Source: Hyposmocoma kahamanoa (taxonomy: Eukaryota > Arthropoda > Insecta > Lepidoptera > Cosmopterigidae). Taken from it: 64,000 nucleotides of DNA. The stretch is taken from NCBI RefSeq assembly GCF_003589595.1, contig NW_020653409.1, forward strand, positions 3,289,191-3,353,190. Direction: 5' to 3'. Both the position numbers and the translations under genes were made by a program. Within the stretch, counting starts at the first letter, position 1. Each line of letters opens with the position of its first letter. Under the pieces are notes generated by a model. That model had not been told where the DNA came from and ran no database searches. It worked only from the letters and a program-made list of their open reading frames with translations. This document shows positions 23,401 through 30,989 of this stretch, in pieces.

Positions 23401-23596
23401 TAAAACCGTTGGTGTCCGTGGAACTTTTTTATTATATGCTACCGTGTCTTCATTTTTCGCCTACCTGTTGTATCGGTACTTACCTGAGACTAAAGACAAA
23501 ACTTTACAAGAAATAGAAGCTTATTTCAAAGATGATAAGCCACAAGAGACTGTTATTAAGGAATTAACACCATTCAAGACGAAAGAAGAGTGTTAA
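14365..23596 (+). CDS. MFS sugar-transporter-like protein (3 exons)
   Basis: Spliced CDS join(14365-14451, 20651-20786, 22320-23596): 1500 nt, 499 residues plus TAA, with no internal stop. It is predicted to be a 12-helix plasma-membrane transporter of the SLC2/Tret1-like group that expanded in insects. TM1 follows exon 1 (from residue 30). RFVGRR (about 94-99) is the TM2-TM3 loop signature. SESPYWLASQGRFEEC (about 201-216) is the PESPRW-type motif after TM6. A charged loop of about 70 residues precedes TM7, and PETKDKTLQEIE (from 463) is the PETKG-type signature after TM12. The QQxSGxN motif expected in TM7 of hexose transporters is absent (IYHSLGKLVVGMYS), so substrate is unknown. Length matches the family. 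Both introns are packed with transposons, yet the frame is intact. No canonical AATAAA was seen in the 300 nt after the stop. Confidence 0.85.
14555..14760 (+). repeat. RepD in transporter intron 1
   Basis: Carries cgtcccgctgctgggcacg, tctcaggcgagggtttagg, the variant tgcgggtcggagacttcaca and a 3' region of about 70 bp. It is the best-preserved RepD copy in the window. Confidence 0.65.
15400..15935 (+). pseudogene. LINE endonuclease (APE-type) relic
   Basis: Reads VDFCNIRGLHSNLNDV at the start (the N-I-R-G-L motif), then FLLTETQI (catalytic E region), then after an in-frame TAG at 15740-15742, VLVLGDFNAHHMEW (the G-D-F-N-A-H motif). These are hallmarks of the apurinic endonuclease of Jockey/CR1-type LINEs. 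The stop and later frame changes show it is dead. Confidence 0.75.
16156..17040 (+). pseudogene. LINE reverse transcriptase block
   Basis: A 294-codon open stretch with RT motifs in order: KKSSGPDGVPAIVL, VHPIPKKGDSTDPSNYRPIA, YGFRRGRGAVDLL, VSLDIAKAFDRVWH, NASVPQGSVLSPTL and CYADDSTGDAYY (the catalytic Y-A-D-D). Upstream (15940-16155) the same protein continues only in shifted frames, and downstream it continues in another frame. Confidence 0.85.
17086..17616 (+). pseudogene. LINE RT thumb/C-terminal part, frameshifted
   Basis: Contains TRVRPHMEYCSHLWAGAP and LDSIQRRAVRIIDDP, the conserved region after the RT palm in Jockey/CR1 LINEs. It lies out of frame with the block ending at 17040. The last residues, to 17708, need another frame change. 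Confidence 0.75.
17770..17965 (-). repeat. RepC 3' part (minus)
   Basis: Begins directly after the A-rich end of the Jockey-like LINE. Contains ctgttggtaagcgacatacc and gaggcataagttgacaagtc. Confidence 0.6.
18521..19365 (-). mobile_element. R1-clade LINE, 5'-truncated, copy 1 (minus)
   Basis: 845 bp. On the minus strand a 167-codon end of ORF2 stops at 18861, followed by a GC-rich 3' UTR and an A-tail (11 T on the plus strand at 18521-18531). Each side is bordered by acttagatctaacc (18507-18520 and 19366-19379), a 14-bp target duplication, the length known for R1-type insertion. It lies antisense inside intron 1 of the transporter. Confidence 0.85.
18861..19364 (-). pseudogene. R1-clade ORF2 C-terminus with zinc knuckle
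   Basis: Contains YHLVQILTGHGCFGHYLHK, then a C-x2-C-x8-H-x4-C cluster (residues 67-84: CHECGAVDDTAQHTLEVC). Next come W-I-E-R-R-R-T-L and SWDAVASFCVEVM, and finally an Arg-rich end stopping at FAAQLLPH. This order is the usual C-terminus of R1/TRAS-type LINE proteins. Only the end of ORF2 remains; the RT core was never copied in. Confidence 0.8.
19380..19932 (-). mobile_element. R1-clade LINE, 5'-truncated, copy 2 (minus)
   Basis: 553 bp, same orientation and near-identical to copy 1 but truncated about 290 bp earlier and with a longer A-tail (18 T at 19380-19397). It lies between the second and third copies of acttagatctaacc (19366-19379 and 19933-19946). The different truncation point and scattered substitutions argue for a separate insertion rather than local duplication. 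The coding remnant covers the last part of ORF2 only (19725-19934). Confidence 0.85.
19974..20116. mobile_element. GC-rich MITE flanked by TTAA
   Basis: 143 bp with inverted ends gcgtgaaacac / gtgtttcacgc, and TTAA directly outside both (19970-19973, 20117-20120), the target used by piggyBac-type transposons. Subterminal parts are also loosely inverted (cgggtgcg..cgcatgtcgg / cgcgtgtcggg). Much more GC-rich than its surroundings. No coding capacity. Confidence 0.65.
20300..20605 (+). repeat. RepE copy (plus)
   Basis: Contains aggaggctctcaattcgac, gtgaaccaatttctataatt, gttgaaaagagggtatccct, aatattccacgtctaagg and ccgatttcaataaaacctgg. The 84-codon frame starting at 20500 is part of this repeat plus the following exon in a wrong frame, not a gene. 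Confidence 0.6.
20651..20786 (+). CDS. Transporter exon 2 (TM1)
   Basis: 136 nt after the acceptor ctatttttag and before the donor gtatgt. It encodes LFLCSALWMSYFSAGLCLG and then a segment ending ISEEMASWL, typical of the first helix and outer loop of insect Tret1-like transporters. It ends with one base of a split codon (T), completed by CA of exon 3 to Ser. Confidence 0.85.
20921..21099 (+). repeat. RepC with internal deletion
   Basis: In transporter intron 2. The 5' end (gcagtagagctcgttgtgaa) and the A-tailed 3' end are present, but the central part is missing. Confidence 0.6.
21308..21575 (+). repeat. RepD in transporter intron 2
   Basis: Starts aatcgtcaacccattcatgc, includes tgcgggttggggacttctca, and ends in a tRNA-like reverse block (gattcgaacccacctaccac). 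The sequence cacgggtcacgggtcacg is locally duplicated. Confidence 0.55.
21740..22290 (+). mobile_element. LINE 3' end (LINE-G family) in intron 2
   Basis: The coding remnant reads MSQALVWDATCTNTLAPSHL, changes frame, then has FGVETLGPWGPGTL and YLAQRISIAIQRGNAASILG before stopping at 22221-22223. I know this C-terminal block from retroelement-encoded proteins in Lepidoptera and other animals but cannot name the clade with certainty. The 3' UTR (gttttattttctagtattta) ends about 30 nt before the acceptor of transporter exon 3. A second copy is at 43020-43300 on the minus strand. Confidence 0.65.
22320..23596 (+). CDS. Transporter exon 3 (TM2 to C-terminus)
   Basis: Acceptor ttctctactttatttccag. 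The exon supplies 424 complete codons after finishing the split Ser, with TAA at 23594-23596. It is one uninterrupted exon carrying eleven of twelve predicted helices. The frame is open upstream to an ATG at 22298 inside intron 2, but that start would lose TM1, so it is not preferred. The C-terminal tail after PETKD is hydrophilic, ending KTKEEC. Confidence 0.9.
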
Positions 23597-23603
23597 GTAC
23601 CAC

Positions 23604-23830
23604 CTTTATTTTTAAATGTCTTCAAAAACGGAGGATGTTCAGACACTTGAATCGATTTCGACGATTATTTCTTTGGTGGAAAGGGGATACTACAGTAGTG
23701 GTCCCGTTTTAATTCCAAAAAAATATTCCGCCAAGGGTGACAACGAAAAAAATTACAACTTCGGGGATGAATCCAGTTTATATTGGATGTCACCCACTTT
23801 CCACAAACTTTTGAGGTCGATCTTTTTATA
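23604..23830 (+). repeat. RepE in transporter 3' UTR region
   Basis: Starts eight bases after the stop codon: tcttcaaaaacggaggatg, gtagtggtcccgttttaatt, atattccgccaagggtgac, gggatgaatcc. It is likely transcribed as part of the 3' UTR. The 76-codon frame here (23616-23846) is repeat-derived. Confidence 0.55.
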
Positions 23831-23846
23831 TATGTTATTTATTTAA

Positions 23847-24265
23847 GTATTTTTTTATTATATTAATTGTGATATAAAGAAACTTTAGTCTAGCGTACAA
23901 GTATAAAATAATGTACATATACAGGGCGTCGTACGGCTATGGAACACGGAGAGAAAGTACTTTAAATATTGAAGATAGGGTATTTTGTGTCATGGAGGTA
24001 TTATTTTGTTTATAAAAGTAAGTACTTAATACTTCGCTTTCAAAAGCTTTTCAAAATTACTTACCTCATCTGGGAATCGAGCCGCCCAAATGTGAAATTG
24101 AAGTATCCAAAATATAAATACACAGATGTTTACAATTTTATGTTTACGGTCATACTCGACTTAGAATTATATAAAAAAACAATAGCCAACAAAAAACCAC
24201 GCTCTAGAGTTTGTTAGGATGTTTTACATATACAGTAATCTATTTTTTTTAATATTTTCACTACA
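23847..24265. other. No gene recognised
   Basis: AT-rich. An 82-codon frame (23969-24217) resembles nothing I know. Confidence 0.3.
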
Positions 24266-24269
24266 TAGT

Positions 24270-24452
24270 GCCTTAGCAATTTTTAATATTTAAATATTCG
24301 ATTTTTTATCGACCAATATTATTTAATATTCGAGTATTGTATCGTGAAATATTATTTTAGAATTACACAATAATATACTTGAATATTTAAATAATAAAAA
24401 TTTACACGAAAATTAGGTAATGAACATCCGAGAATGATCGCTTGAGCTTTTT
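24270..24452. mobile_element. AT-rich hairpin MITE (MITE-H)
   Basis: Two inverted arms containing aatttttaatatttaaatat and tatttaaataataaaaattt, with a right end gaggtaatg-like (attaggtaatgaacatccga, gaatgatcg) shared with the copy at 47742-47902. Confidence 0.5.
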
Positions 24453-24570
24453 TATAGACAAAATAAATGGACATTTGTTTTTCGATGTCACCTGACAATG
24501 ACGATGAGGTCAACGATGGAGCATACACACCTATATAATGCCTGTTCACTCTCGCCTTGTTTCTTTAAAG
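24453..24570 (-). mobile_element. LINE-W C-terminal fragment (minus)
   Basis: The minus strand encodes MNRHYIGVYAPSLTSS, matching VNRHYLGVHAPSSTSS of the copy at 37206-37439. It is truncated upstream. Confidence 0.55.
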
Positions 24571-24821
24571 TCCTATCTCCATAATAGTTTATTAATGTAT
24601 ATAGACAAGAGTGGTACTTAATAAAATTATTTTCTCTATGCCATCGAGAGGGGCGTTAATTGAGGCAGTTTAATTAGAGACGTGTCGCGCAGACCCGATC
24701 GCCCCCGCGTAGACTCTACATACTGTAGTACGTACCGTTAGCAAATTAACTTGGTCCCAATGTTGAAGAAAGGGAAGACTTTAGATAACACTGTCGTAAA
24801 TTAACAATAATAGTAGTTTAT

Positions 24822-25103
24822 TAGCAGTAGAGCTCCTTGTGAAAGAGTTCATCCAAGGAAATACTGCCTATTTCTGCCATCCAGCAGTAATGTAAGCATT
24901 ACTGCGTTCCGGTTTCGAAGAGTAAGGGTTCTGGTGAAATTACAGGCACATGGGACTTATCATTTTATGTCTGAGGGTGTCCCTAGAGTGCCCCTAAGAT
25001 CTTTACTATTTAAAACTCTAAGCGGCGCTGTAACTGATAGGCGTGTCACTTACCACCAGGTGCGCGACATATTCGTCACGTCACTTGGAATTAGAAAAAA
25101 AAC
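24822..25103 (+). repeat. RepC, near full length (plus)
   Basis: Good reference copy: agcagtagagctccttgtga at the start, gcattactgcgttccggttt, gttctggtgaaattacaggc, and the end cgtcacttggaattagaaaa. The 70-codon frame at 24934-25146 is within the repeat. Confidence 0.7.
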
Positions 25104-25757
25104 AATACCCAACAAAAAACTACGCTCTAGACTTTGTTATTCATGATATTTTACATATATAGAAACATGTTTTTTTCGTTAGAAATTAAATATAGATTGA
25201 TATTCATTTATTTTTCACCTCACTAGCTCGGACAGGCTTTCTTTCTCATTAAAAATTCGATTCGAACTTGACGATGGACTGTATTGCACCTAACTTTTCT
25301 TTCGATGAAAAAAAAACATAATGACACATTCAACTACGCGATTGGTCGTATATCTTTTATGTAATATAAATCCGTTGGTATATTTTATTCTTATTATTGT
25401 TGACATTAAATTGACAACGACATTAAATTTTGTTTATTAAAACAGATCTATTATAGTTCAACTGTTTTTCTTTCATCTACCATTTTCTCTCACTCTCAGG
25501 ATTCTATATTCAATCTTAGGTTCCTTCAGGTTTCAATACAAGCACTAGCGTCAAACAACAACTTTGCAGCGTTACATAACAAATAACTATTTCATGAAAT
25601 TACTTCCGTAGTTCATTATAATTGAATAGAAAAATCGAACACAAATAAAATTCGTTCGATCTGACAGGATTTGAGCCTTCATCTGTAATTCCAATAAGGC
25701 AACTGCTTTGCCAAGTGACATACAGAGTCAGGAAGCCTTACGAAATTCTCTATGCAT
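25104..25757. other. No gene recognised
   Basis: AT-rich. A reverse tRNA-like phrase (gatttgagccttcatctgta) at about 25668 may be a SINE relic. Confidence 0.3.
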
Positions 25758-25845
25758 TAGGGCGGTTACACACGGCGAAATTTAGCAGCGATGCACTTGG
25801 TAATCGTCTACCTTTACATACACGCGCGATTTTAAGCATCGCTAC

Positions 25846-26113
25846 CATTGACTTACAATTATATGGATGTCGGGTCCGCGCTAAAAAGTGTCCGAACTTA
25901 TATATATAGTCATTCACGCTCTAGTCTTCGTTTGTTCGACTGACAGCGAAGCAAGCAAAATTAGACAGTACTGCAATGACATTACAATTTAAATTCAACG
26001 TTTTAGATTTGTCATATTCCTTGACATGTCACTACGTTTAAATAGGTTGACTTGGGACATTTTTTTCGTGGTTTTTGTATTAGACCCGTCGTCCATTTAT
26101 TTGTAAGTCAATG
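25846..26113. mobile_element. hAT-type MITE (MITE-P), copy 1
   Basis: 268 bp. Ends cattgacttacaattata and, in reverse complement, cattgacttacaaataaatg; both continue into ggacg-cgggtc, so the inverted ends are about 30 bp. Flanked by a perfect 8-bp duplication, atcgctac (25838-25845, 26114-26121), as hAT transposons make. Non-coding. It interrupts an older repeat-like sequence. Confidence 0.85.
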
Positions 26114-26127
26114 ATCGCTACACTTGG

Positions 26128-26215
26128 AATTTATAGGCGGTTGCATTGATGCCATCGCGCATTTGTATCGATGCAGTCGCGCGTTTGCATCAATGCAATC
26201 GCCATAAATCGCAAG
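26128..26215 (+). repeat. 22-bp minisatellite-like repeat
   Basis: Three to four imperfect units of gcgcgtttgcatcaatgcaat type (gcggttgcattgatgccatc, gcgcatttgtatcgatgcag, gcgcgtttgcatcaatgcaa), with a further half unit at about 26232 (gcgtgtttgcatcact). Confidence 0.5.
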
Positions 26216-27299
26216 ATTTACAAGAAGGAAACGCGTGTTTGCATCACTGGTAAAAGTCACCGTATAACTTCTTCGACGTATCGATGGCAAACACTATGAT
26301 GGTTGCCATCGTGGTGAATGATTTGCCGATCAGCGTACGGATCAGCAGACGTACAGGAAAAGAAGGTATGTCGTGCGGGGAGGTTCCTAGATGCGTTTGT
26401 TACAGATTTTACAAAATGTGAAAACGGAATTTAAATAAACAGGAGTAAGAAAGAAAAGGCCTTGTGGAAAAGGCAATAGTCCCCTGTGACGTCATGACAA
26501 TAATCATCCTACAAACTACACACTAGATGTCCAAAATGTAAACAAAGGGGATAAGGGAGCATAAAAATACATTTTAAATGATTTAGAACATTTATAAAAC
26601 TGTAATCTGATAAGACTTAGAACAATTCACATTATGCAATATGTATTTTTACTTAATTTCGTCGTATACAATGATTACAATAAAAGATTCTGTATAAGGT
26701 CGAAAATAATTTTGTGCTCTGGTAACACAATCAGGCTCAAAAACATTTTTTGTGCCGCCATTTTGTCGTGTCATAGATGTCATTCGTGTCGTGCTCCTTT
26801 TCTCGAAATCAATGCTTTCGTGTCTCCGTAATTCGTTTGTTAAATTATTGGGTGTTGTTAAAATTTTTAGTTGTTATTAATATTGTGTTAAAGATAATTA
26901 GAAATTGTAGAAAATGAAAATCTCCTCCTTTTCCAATCACGTTAAAAATAAAATATTTAACACACCTGCATTCGTAATTTGACAATGACATTTCACCTTT
27001 CTTTGTTTACACGGTTCTTAGGACATTACGAGTCGTACATATAGTGATAGTTTTGTTAAAAGGAGACGGAATAAGTGGCACATTCCGTGTCTTTCTCTTG
27101 TGTCAGATGAGATTTCTAAAAACTAATTTCTCATTCAGCGTGTTCATATGAGTTGAATAGGGTAATAAAAAAAATATTGGAACGGGGTTTTTTTTTCAGT
27201 CACTTATTCATGTAAGTACTATACTCGATCCTGGATACTTAATATCTTTAATGTATATTCATAAACAAGTTATTGTAACTGTGGTTGTTTATTTTGCAG
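26216..27299. other. No gene recognised
   Basis: Short frames only (for example 26634-26831). No recognised repeat. Confidence 0.3.
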
Positions 27300-27402
27300 T
27301 CCTACAATCGGAACTAAGGCGACTTTCAGAACGACCTCGGCGCGTGTCTAGTTTGTTTATGAAATACTCGTGCTACAGAAATGGAGAAATTGTAAAGATA
27401 TG
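27300..27402 (+). CDS. Candidate internal exon, unidentified
   Basis: A good acceptor (gtttattttgcag ending at 27299) opens a frame reading LQSELRRLSERPRRV and then SSLFMKYSCYRNGEIVKIW. A possible donor is gtatat at 27403 (or gtaaag at 27392). The Arg-rich, GC-richer reading stands out from its surroundings, but no partner exon was found and no family is recognised. It could also be a fragment of a mobile element. Confidence 0.25.
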
Positions 27403-28490
27403 GTATATTACGACATTAGAATGTATCTTTTAAAATTAAACCGTGTATTTTTAGGCATAATATAATTGAAGATGGAGTCACTTTGTAAAATAGGTAACGC
27501 GTTTTTCGTCTTTGTTTCGTCTATAAACGTGACGTTCTTATTTTGAAACTACTTGTGGTTTGAAATTTCATTTCGAATAATTAAGTATCAGAAATCTGAT
27601 ATCGCGTATTTTGCAAAATAAATATTACTTGCCACGTGTTCTGATATTATTCATAATTTTTTTATAAATATTTTTTTTATAGTGCACTACTACACTACTA
27701 TTACTACTACTACTACACTACTACTACAGTATTGTAGTAAGAAACCTGTAAATAGTGATAATCATTTAGTCAATAATCACGAATTACTATAACTAATTTT
27801 CCCGATATTTTTAGTTACACACTCCGTGGTAACCGCTCTGAAATATCGGGAAAATACATAAGACACATACCGTAGTAAGAAACCTATATAATTAATATTA
27901 TCATTAATTAATGTTAATTGTTTAAATAAATATAAATTAACTAATTAATATAACAAAAAAATTATAAAAAAATAAAACTATTCATTAAATGATTATTCAT
28001 TTAATTTTATATTAGTTTATTATAACAATTTATATACAATTTATTATCTCGCATCGTTCAAAGATTTTTAATATTAATAATTATATTCAAAACAAGAACA
28101 TGAGCCAAAAATGCAATACAATTTAATATGAAATAATCCTAACCAATCTTCATTTCCTTCTAATTGAATAGCATTCTCCACAGGATTTATTGGACGACAC
28201 AGTGTTTTGTTTCTGTGGTAGCCGAGCAGTCACGAAGTTCTGCGAAAGAATGCCGATCGCAACCATGATTATATTGTACCGCTTTATTGCAAACGTACTT
28301 GCTTTATAACAAATAGTAATAAATTTAAATCTAAAAGGCTTTTTATTGCGTGTAACTGTCTGGAAAAGCTGCTCAGAAATTCTAGATAAGTTGCATTGTG
28401 CGTGATTGTTGCGGCCCTCCCACAACACTCGTTTTATTAGTGCATGTTATTTACTATAATATAAATAATGAATAAGTTGGAAGTTTCCTG
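27403..28490. other. No firm gene
   Basis: Holds a CTA-rich microsatellite (27683-27728, actactactactacactac) and a 92-codon minus-strand frame (28150-28428) of unknown nature. Confidence 0.3.
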
Positions 28491-28492
28491 TA

Positions 28493-28640
28493 CTATGAAT
28501 ATTATCATTAACCCATTTATACGTCCCACTGCCAGACACGTATCTCCTCTCAGGCAAGGGTTTAGGCCATAGTCCGCTATGCTGGCCCTATGCGAGTTGG
28601 GGACTTTACACGTTTTCCAAGGGTTGTGAACCGAAAAACT
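28493..28640 (+). repeat. RepD copy
   Basis: Contains attaacccatttatacgtcc, cactgccagacacgtatctc, caggcaagggtttaggccat and gcgagttggggactttacac. Confidence 0.6.
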
Positions 28641-29079
28641 CATAGTTTTCTTTTTGTCATATGGCACTGCTTTTACAATAGTGTTGTAACTCAAAATATG
28701 TGAAACTCAAGATTATACTATTTTTGAACGTGAAATCTGAAAAAAAACCGTCATTAGAATATTGTAAGAAACGATTAAAAGATGGCGCCATGAGTCACTG
28801 TTGATGGTTTACTAACGTTTGTAATACCCTCTTAACATCACTTTTAATTATGATCGATCGATGAATTCATAGATTTAGTACATAGGTTCAGAATTCGACA
28901 AGTGAGGACGTGGTCATGATTTTAACAATTTTTAGCCTATACATAGATTTTAATACATTCTTTCACGGGAAGTGAGTAATATGTTTTTCAATGATTCTGA
29001 AGAAATACACTTTTTGAGTTAATACACTATTGTAATAATAGTGCGAATTATCGATGACATACACTATACTATACTGGTC

Positions 29080-29270
29080 CAAAACTCAGTCGCGTCACTA
29101 GCAGCCGCCATTAAATGCTCAAGCGTGCTAGTGTTAGGGCACGCAGAGCACGATATAGGGTGGGCCGTCGTTTGAGTCGCACCGCACAAGCAATCCAGGT
29201 TAGAACCATCTGAACAAATTGTCCTTACTCTGACCAACCTGAGTTCGATGCCTATTTAAAGACGTCCAGG
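29080..29270 (-). mobile_element. LINE C-terminal Cys-rich fragment (minus)
   Basis: The minus strand reads LRLVRVRTICSDGSNLDCLC, then GATQTTAHPISCSACP, then STLEHLMAAASDATEFW. The C-x-C-G-x-x-Q-T-x-x-H-x-x-x-C-x-x-C-P pattern matches the zinc-like C-terminus of several lepidopteran LINE proteins. Both ends are truncated, without the expected RT upstream. Confidence 0.55.
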
Positions 29271-29738
29271 ACCCCGATTCAGAACTCTTCGATATTATAA
29301 CCGAATCGTTCAATTGGACATCGTTCTCGTATTAAGAATATTTGAGTTTTCAATTCGAGTTCGGATATGATATCGTTATCCAACAGCCTTTACAGAGTCA
29401 GTCGGTGAAATATATTATAAGAAAAATGAAAGTCCTTTTATATACCTTTATAAGACTTTAAAGGCCTAAAATGTAGGAATGCATTAGTCTTGCATTAAAA
29501 TACATTAATAAAATTGAACAAAATCCAGAGTTTATTTAAAATAAGAAGAGATTTCTATATTACATTCTTGCTTTGTAAACAATAGGACGTTCGGTAAATT
29601 TCTTTCAATAACAGTGTTCTAAAAACGTTTGTAGCCTTTGCCGGTCGAGTAGTTCGAGTTATCGTAAGGGTGTGACGTCATTTCGGTTCGGTTTCGACTA
29701 CGACAGTTTGACGTTCGATTCGGGTGTTGTGAATAAAA

Positions 29739-29885
29739 ATGAAACGAAAACGTACGATACCAAATCGAATAGGTCGTCAACTGAATTATCGTAAGGTTCA
29801 CCTACGGCAGTTCGTGTCCAGGAGGAAGAATCTCAGAAAGCCGGACAAACGTAGATGGTACTGTAGACTAGGCTCTACTCTATGA
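29739..29885 (+). CDS. Very basic 48-residue ORF, uncertain
   Basis: Starts MKRKRTIPNRIGRQLNYRK and ends RRWYCRLGSTL, with Lys and Arg close to 40 percent. Upstream is GC-richer than its surroundings, and an AATAAA lies about 125 nt after the stop (gtgaaataaagtatat). It may be a small nuclear or ribosome-associated peptide, a last exon, or chance. The frame opposite is also open. Confidence 0.2.
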   Translation: MKRKRTIPNRIGRQLNYRKVHLRQFVSRRKNLRKPDKRRWYCRLGSTL

Positions 29886-29889
29886 GTAG

Positions 29890-30285
29890 AATCACTGGCT
29901 GAGTGAATAGATTTGTAAATAGAATGCTTTGAAAATGAACTAAGAGAAAAGAATGGAAGATCTTGACATTATTGATTTGTAACCCAAAACGAGTAACATG
30001 TAAAAAAGTGAAATAAAGTATATTTTTAAAGATTATTCCAGTTTATATTCATAAAAGTACCTCAAGCTACGCATAAGAGTTACCCCATTACAGTACTAAT
30101 TCGCGACAAAGGTTGCACCTCGCCTGAGCCGGCTCAATGCTCAGAGGATCGACACATTTGACAAAACTTTTCCAACTCCTCAGTCTCTATTGCACTGTGA
30201 AGTGATCATGCATATAGGTTGCCGAGTGTCGATGGCCGTTTTTGCTCTTTCGCAAACTTATAGTAAATTTCTAATTAAATTTCGC
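29890..30285. other. No gene recognised
   Basis: AT-rich up to about 30100, then a GC-richer stretch (cgcctgagccggctcaatgc) with no motif I can name. Confidence 0.3.
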
Positions 30286-30289
30286 ACAT

Positions 30290-30385
30290 AAGTTCCGAGA
30301 AACTCAGAGATGCAAGTCCGGAATCGAAGCCACGGTCGCTGCTTGAGACTCGGATACGTCAACCATTAAGCTACCACGGGTTTTC
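30290..30385 (-). repeat. tRNA-like SINE fragment (minus)
   Basis: The minus strand reads cccgtggtagcttaatggtt (A-box-like) and gtggcttcgattccgg (B-box-like). Confidence 0.45.
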
Positions 30386-30394
30386 TATTCCTAT

Positions 30395-30545
30395 GAGTAC
30401 CCAGAGCGACGGACACCCAGACCAGAACCTATTTAGAAAAGTTCATGTCCAAAACGGGTCCTACCGGAAATCGAACCCGGGACCTCCTTGTCCTGTGTCC
30501 ACAGTGCAAAGTGACCGACCCGATTGGGCCACCGAAGTCGTCTTA
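30395..30545 (-). repeat. tRNA-derived SINE-F (minus)
   Basis: The minus strand has a tRNA-like head (ttcggtggcccaatcgggtc) and a B box ggtcccgggttcgatttcc. Diverged relatives lie at 46165-46350 and 53460-53585. Confidence 0.55.
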
Positions 30546-30594
30546 TAACGAAACAAAGATAAAATAACATCAGAACACGTGTCAATTCTTCTTA

Positions 30595-30740
30595 TAGTAT
30601 TAATTGCCGGACGAACAAGTCAGAACTTTGAATCGCAAAGATCTGAAGGGCACTGCCACTCACATAAGTCAACAAGCCCCATGTGCCTGTAATTTCACCA
30701 GCACCCTTGCCCTTCCAAACCGGAATGCAATAATGTCTCG
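30595..30740 (-). repeat. RepC piece (minus)
   Basis: Contains cgcaaagatctgaagggcac and cctgtaatttcaccagcacc. The 5' part of the repeat is missing. Confidence 0.6.
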
Positions 30741-30989
30741 CATTACTGCTTATGTGAGAGTAGTGTATGCTCAGGAACAGGAGCACGTTAAGACGGTTTT
30801 GCGACAGAATGGATCAAATAAAAACATTTAAACCAATACACAAAAGGAAGAAGCAAATTGACGTACAGAGACTACCAGTTTTTCTGCCCTATGTACAAGG
30901 GGTGACAAATAAAATAGCCAGGTTGCTAAGGAAGTTTTCCATAAAAACTGTTTTCACCCCTTAACCAAATTAGGAAAAATGTTAAGTAT

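Noticed and set aside
22298..23596. A 432-codon single-exon start at 22298 for the transporter
   Set aside because: That ATG lies in intron 2 before the acceptor. Using it would drop TM1 and the signature carried by exon 2, while splicing gives a full-length frame.
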